DNA from: an uncultured Clostridia bacterium
Lineage (GTDB): Bacteria > Bacillota > Clostridia > TANB77 > CAG-508
DNA length: 15,409 nucleotides
Direction: 5' to 3'
NCBI GenBank assembly: GCA_944386375.1
Contig: CALXAW010000022.1
Location: 1 to 15,409, forward strand
Numbering within the stretch: position 1 is the stretch's first letter; each line of letters begins with the position of its first letter. This document shows positions 13,300-15,409 of the stretch, one piece after another. The notes beneath the pieces were generated by a model. The model was not told the origin of the DNA, ran no database searches, and saw only the letters and a list, made by a program, of their open reading frames with translations. A program made the translations under genes and the position numbers.

Positions 13300-14991
13300 C
13301 TATCTTTCCATTTTATGTTTTTCTATATAGCGCACAATAACACATACTATAAATAATATTGTTACAATGCAAATAGTATTTGCTATTTTATTTAAAATAG
13401 TTCCTTTGTATTCAAGTTGTATTGTTCCTGTTGTATCTACTACTGTTTCTATAAAGCCATTTCCATTCATATATAATTCTAAATTTTCTTTATTTCCATT
13501 TTCGTCTATATATGTTGCTTCATAGCCCAAATAGTATATTCGTGGTAATTCTATTGGAGTATCCTTTTTTACATTTGAAATTTTAGCTTTTAAATTTGGT
13601 ACATTATTTTCTTGTATTTCTACTTGTACACCACTTTTTTCTGGCACTATTATGTCATTATTTCTATTATTAAAATACTCTAAATTATTTATTGTTACTT
13701 CTGGTAAATATTCTTTTTCAAAACCCATTCCCCCATATGAAATATCTATATTTTCTATTCCATATGGTTTTATTTGATCTTTATTATATGAATTAAACAC
13801 TGTTATACCATTAAATAACAATATTATTATTATACATGCTATTTTTATTTTTTTACTTGTTATATTTCTTAATGCTAATGCTGCTAATATACTTAGCGTA
13901 AATATCAATATTGTTTCTAGTCTCCAAGCAAATTGTATCATTATAATTAATTGTGGTAAATCTCCCCAATGCACTAAATTTGACATTAATATTGCTGAAG
14001 CTATTGATGTTATTACTGCAAATATGTATATATTTTTTTCTTCTTTGTTTTTATACATTTTTTTAAACATTAAAATCGCTACAATTCCTAAAGCTAGTGC
14101 CAAATAATTTAAATAGTAATGAACCCCAGAAAATTTTTCACTTGGACTTGGATTAAAAAAGTCTTGTAATGTCATTGCAGAATATGCTATTGTATTACGA
14201 TTTGACATAGCATCACTTTCAAACACATGGTATATCCCCTGTGCCTTATGCTCTAATATTGGTACTGTAAATGGAGCTGTAATTATAAGTATTAGAACAG
14301 ATGCTAGTAATAATGCTATAAAATTTTGCTTTGTAAATACTTTTTTAATATTTAAAGCTAAATATATTAATATAAATACTGTAAAATAAACCGAAAGCAC
14401 CAAATGCGAGTTAATTATTCCTACATAACCTATTACAAACCAAACAAAAAATTTAAACTTATTACCATTAAATAACTCATATAGCCCCAGTAATATCATT
14501 GGTATAAACAAATATATAAACGATTCTGCTAAGGCATCACGTGTAAACACTTCTGTTATAGAATATGGAAATGTTATATAAAATATTCCCGCTATAAGTG
14601 CTACAAATTTATTTTTAAACACCTTATTAACTAATATGTACATTAAGATTGCCGAAAATAAATACACTAAAAAATGCACTATTTTTAAAGCAATTGTTAT
14701 ATTTCCTAAACATATTACAGATACATATGCTGAAATTGCATGTGCAAGCCTTGGATAAAATATACCTGTTCCATACCCAAAGTCATTTGCTATAACTGGT
14801 AATATTTTATCTAACCCTAAGCTTCCATTTACTATGTTTTGATATATTGCATAAATATTAGACATGTGGAAATTTGTATCATTTCCAGCCACATAATTCT
14901 TTCCTATAAATGGTATTACTATAAACAATGCTACAAAAAATAATATTATATATTCCTTTTTTTCAATTACTTTTTCTTTTAATTTTTTCAT
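13300..14991 (-). CDS. polytopic membrane protein, GT-C glycosyltransferase / YfhO-like
   Basis: This encodes 563 residues with about a dozen hydrophobic segments over residues 14-400, an extracytoplasmic hydrophilic region (about 405-535) and a final membrane helix (about 536-556) with a short basic tail. After the first helix comes GNDTNFHM (36-43), with an acidic residue in the first outer loop as in GT-C transferases. FTRDALAES (149-157) and NSHLV (194-198) are further conserved-looking polar motifs in membrane loops. The architecture matches large bacterial membrane proteins annotated as 6-pyruvoyl-tetrahydropterin synthase-related or YfhO family, thought to move lipid-linked sugars to envelope polymers. 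Substrate and activity cannot be told. The ATG at 14991 has GGGAAG close upstream. It is monocistronic or co-transcribed with the gene before it. Confidence 0.8.
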   Translation of the reverse strand: MKKLKEKVIEKKEYIILFFVALFIVIPFIGKNYVAGNDTNFHMSNIYAIYQNIVNGSLGLDKILPVIANDFGYGTGIFYPRLAHAISAYVSVICLGNITIALKIVHFLVYLFSAILMYILVNKVFKNKFVALIAGIFYITFPYSITEVFTRDALAESFIYLFIPMILLGLYELFNGNKFKFFVWFVIGYVGIINSHLVLSVYFTVFILIYLALNIKKVFTKQNFIALLLASVLILIITAPFTVPILEHKAQGIYHVFESDAMSNRNTIAYSAMTLQDFFNPSPSEKFSGVHYYLNYLALALGIVAILMFKKMYKNKEEKNIYIFAVITSIASAILMSNLVHWGDLPQLIIMIQFAWRLETILIFTLSILAALALRNITSKKIKIACIIIILLFNGITVFNSYNKDQIKPYGIENIDISYGGMGFEKEYLPEVTINNLEYFNNRNNDIIVPEKSGVQVEIQENNVPNLKAKISNVKKDTPIELPRIYYLGYEATYIDENGNKENLELYMNGNGFIETVVDTTGTIQLEYKGTILNKIANTICIVTILFIVCVIVRYIEKHKMER

Positions 14992-15016
14992 TTTCTTCCC
15001 ATTCCTTTTGCTTCGT

Positions 15017-15045
15017 ATTTTACCATAATCTCATTGTAAAAACAA
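15017..15045 (-). promoter_or_regulatory. possible promoter of the GT-C-like membrane protein gene
   Basis: On the minus strand TTGTTT (15040-15045), a 17-bp spacer and TAAAAT (15017-15022). The -35 box lies within the terminator stem at 15036-15074, and the -35 match is weak. Confidence 0.35.
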
Positions 15046-15074
15046 GCATAGTAAAAAACTATGCTTGTTTTTAC
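15036..15074 (-). terminator. hairpin terminator before the membrane protein gene
   Basis: A 16-bp perfect stem (15036-15051 with 15059-15074) encloses a 7-nt A-rich loop. On the minus strand the 3' arm ends in TTTTTAC, so it can terminate the transcript of the gene whose C-terminus is at 15257-15409. Confidence 0.72.
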
Positions 15075-15095
15075 GATAAGGTTTGTAATAGACAA

Positions 15096-15119
15096 TGAAA
15101 ATGCGCAGATTGCTGCTTA
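15096..15119 (+). repeat. third copy of the hairpin-arm sequence
   Basis: TGAAAATGCGCAGATTGCTG and the following four bases match 15223-15246 with about three differences, as a direct repeat. It is also complementary to part of the left arm of the large hairpin (around 15142-15169), so it could pair with that arm instead. Confidence 0.6.
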
Positions 15120-15132
15120 CTTCTTCTATTTT

Positions 15133-15257
15133 AATTTTGATAAAAAGTAGTGAGATGTGCATTTTCACAGGTTGTTGCAAGACGAAGTCGTATGTGTATA
15201 CGTCGAGGTTTGCAACAACCTGTGAAAATGTGCAGATTACTGCTTTTTATCAAAATT
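15133..15257. repeat. 125-bp near-perfect inverted repeat (MITE-like or structured 3' element)
   Basis: Bases 15133-15180 and 15210-15257 are reverse complements over 48 positions with about six mismatches, clustered in 15148-15158. The innermost part (TTTTCACAGGTTGTTGCAA) and the outer ends are exact. The 29-nt loop holds a further small stem (CGTAT..ATACG, 15189-15202). The outer end touches the stop codon of the partial gene. No transposase is present. It could be a short non-autonomous element or a stable RNA structure in the 3' untranslated region. Confidence 0.75.
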
Positions 15258-15409
15258 TACTCGTCAGCATATTCATCATAATCTATATCCTTCCCATCTC
15301 CTGTTTCGTCATATTCGTATTCAAATACTTCCTCTTTTACTGGTCTGGTTGGTTTTGTTTTTTTAGGTTGTTCTTTCTTTTTTTCTATTCTTTCTACTTT
15401 TTCGAGCTT
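15257..15409 (-). CDS. C-terminal 50 residues of an unidentified protein (partial)
   Basis: The minus-strand frame is open from the window edge to TAA at 15257-15259. The visible part is a highly charged tail: first Lys/Glu-rich (KKKEQPKKTKPTRP), then strongly acidic and Tyr-rich (EVFEYEYDETGDG, DIDYDEYADE). Such tails occur on many proteins and give no function. The base composition and codon bias towards AAA/GAA fit real coding sequence, and the terminator at 15036-15074 fits a gene ending here. The start lies outside the window. Confidence 0.65.
   Translation of the reverse strand, partial: KLEKVERIEKKKEQPKKTKPTRPVKEEVFEYEYDETGDGKDIDYDEYADE

Noticed and set aside
1..15409. CRISPR array, insertion sequence with transposase, integrase or attachment site next to tRNA-Leu
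   Set aside because: There are no regularly spaced repeats and no recombinase or transposase frames. No duplicate of the tRNA 3' end was seen.

Overview
The window is strongly AT-rich and is built like the genome of a low-GC Gram-positive anaerobe, probably an uncultured gut-type member of the Clostridia. Evidence for this is the AGGAGG ribosome binding sites before nearly every gene, the SUF operon with SufU (the Gram-positive scaffold) instead of SufA/SufE, a class II fructose-bisphosphate aldolase, a PBP5-type D,D-carboxypeptidase, and standard-code TAA/TAG stops with some TTG/GTG starts. The taxon is inferred; no marker gene settles it.

Layout. (1) 1-871: two tandem minus-strand genes for small related proteins, both starting MKAYEA, behind a strong promoter and a structured leader. 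They resemble a recurrent phage-type small-protein pattern. (2) 907-1945: plus-strand fba, ending in a 27-bp perfect inverted repeat that also contains the stop codon of the convergent gene. (3) 1940-3343: a secreted or membrane protein combining a bactofilin-like beta-repeat region with several membrane helices. Its promoter and mRNA start are covered by a 21-bp-arm palindrome. (4) 3379-4493: a short dinD-like gene missing the family's central part, tRNA-Leu(UAG) with its own promoter, and an unexplained long hairpin.

(5) 4494-9882: a complete minus-strand iron-sulfur assembly operon in the order regulator-sufC-sufB-sufD-sufS-sufU, translationally coupled by 1-8 nt overlaps in its first half. 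The regulator is a DtxR/MntR-type winged-helix protein that has lost several canonical metal ligands and gained a C-X8-C-X2-C tail. A 17-bp palindrome lies on the operon's -10 box. The natural reading is autoregulation by iron-sulfur status. sufD carries a +1 frameshift near 6999.

(6) 9888-11320: plus-strand dacA-like carboxypeptidase, divergent from the suf operon. (7) 11286-13299: two minus-strand paralogues of unknown function, each with its own promoter and a similar terminator; the 3' flanks look homologous, so the unit seems to have duplicated with its terminator. (8) 13300-14991: a large polytopic membrane protein of GT-C or YfhO-like type. (9) 15036-15409: a terminator, a very long imperfect hairpin with a third copy of one arm nearby, and the C-terminal 50 codons of an unidentified minus-strand gene.

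Housekeeping functions (glycolysis, Fe-S biogenesis, wall maturation) are mixed with small lineage-specific genes. There is no CRISPR array, transposase or integrase. The items most worth following are the Cys-bearing DtxR-like regulator with its operator, the sufD frameshift, the paralogue/terminator cassette, and the structured repeats at 4392-4446 and 15096-15257.
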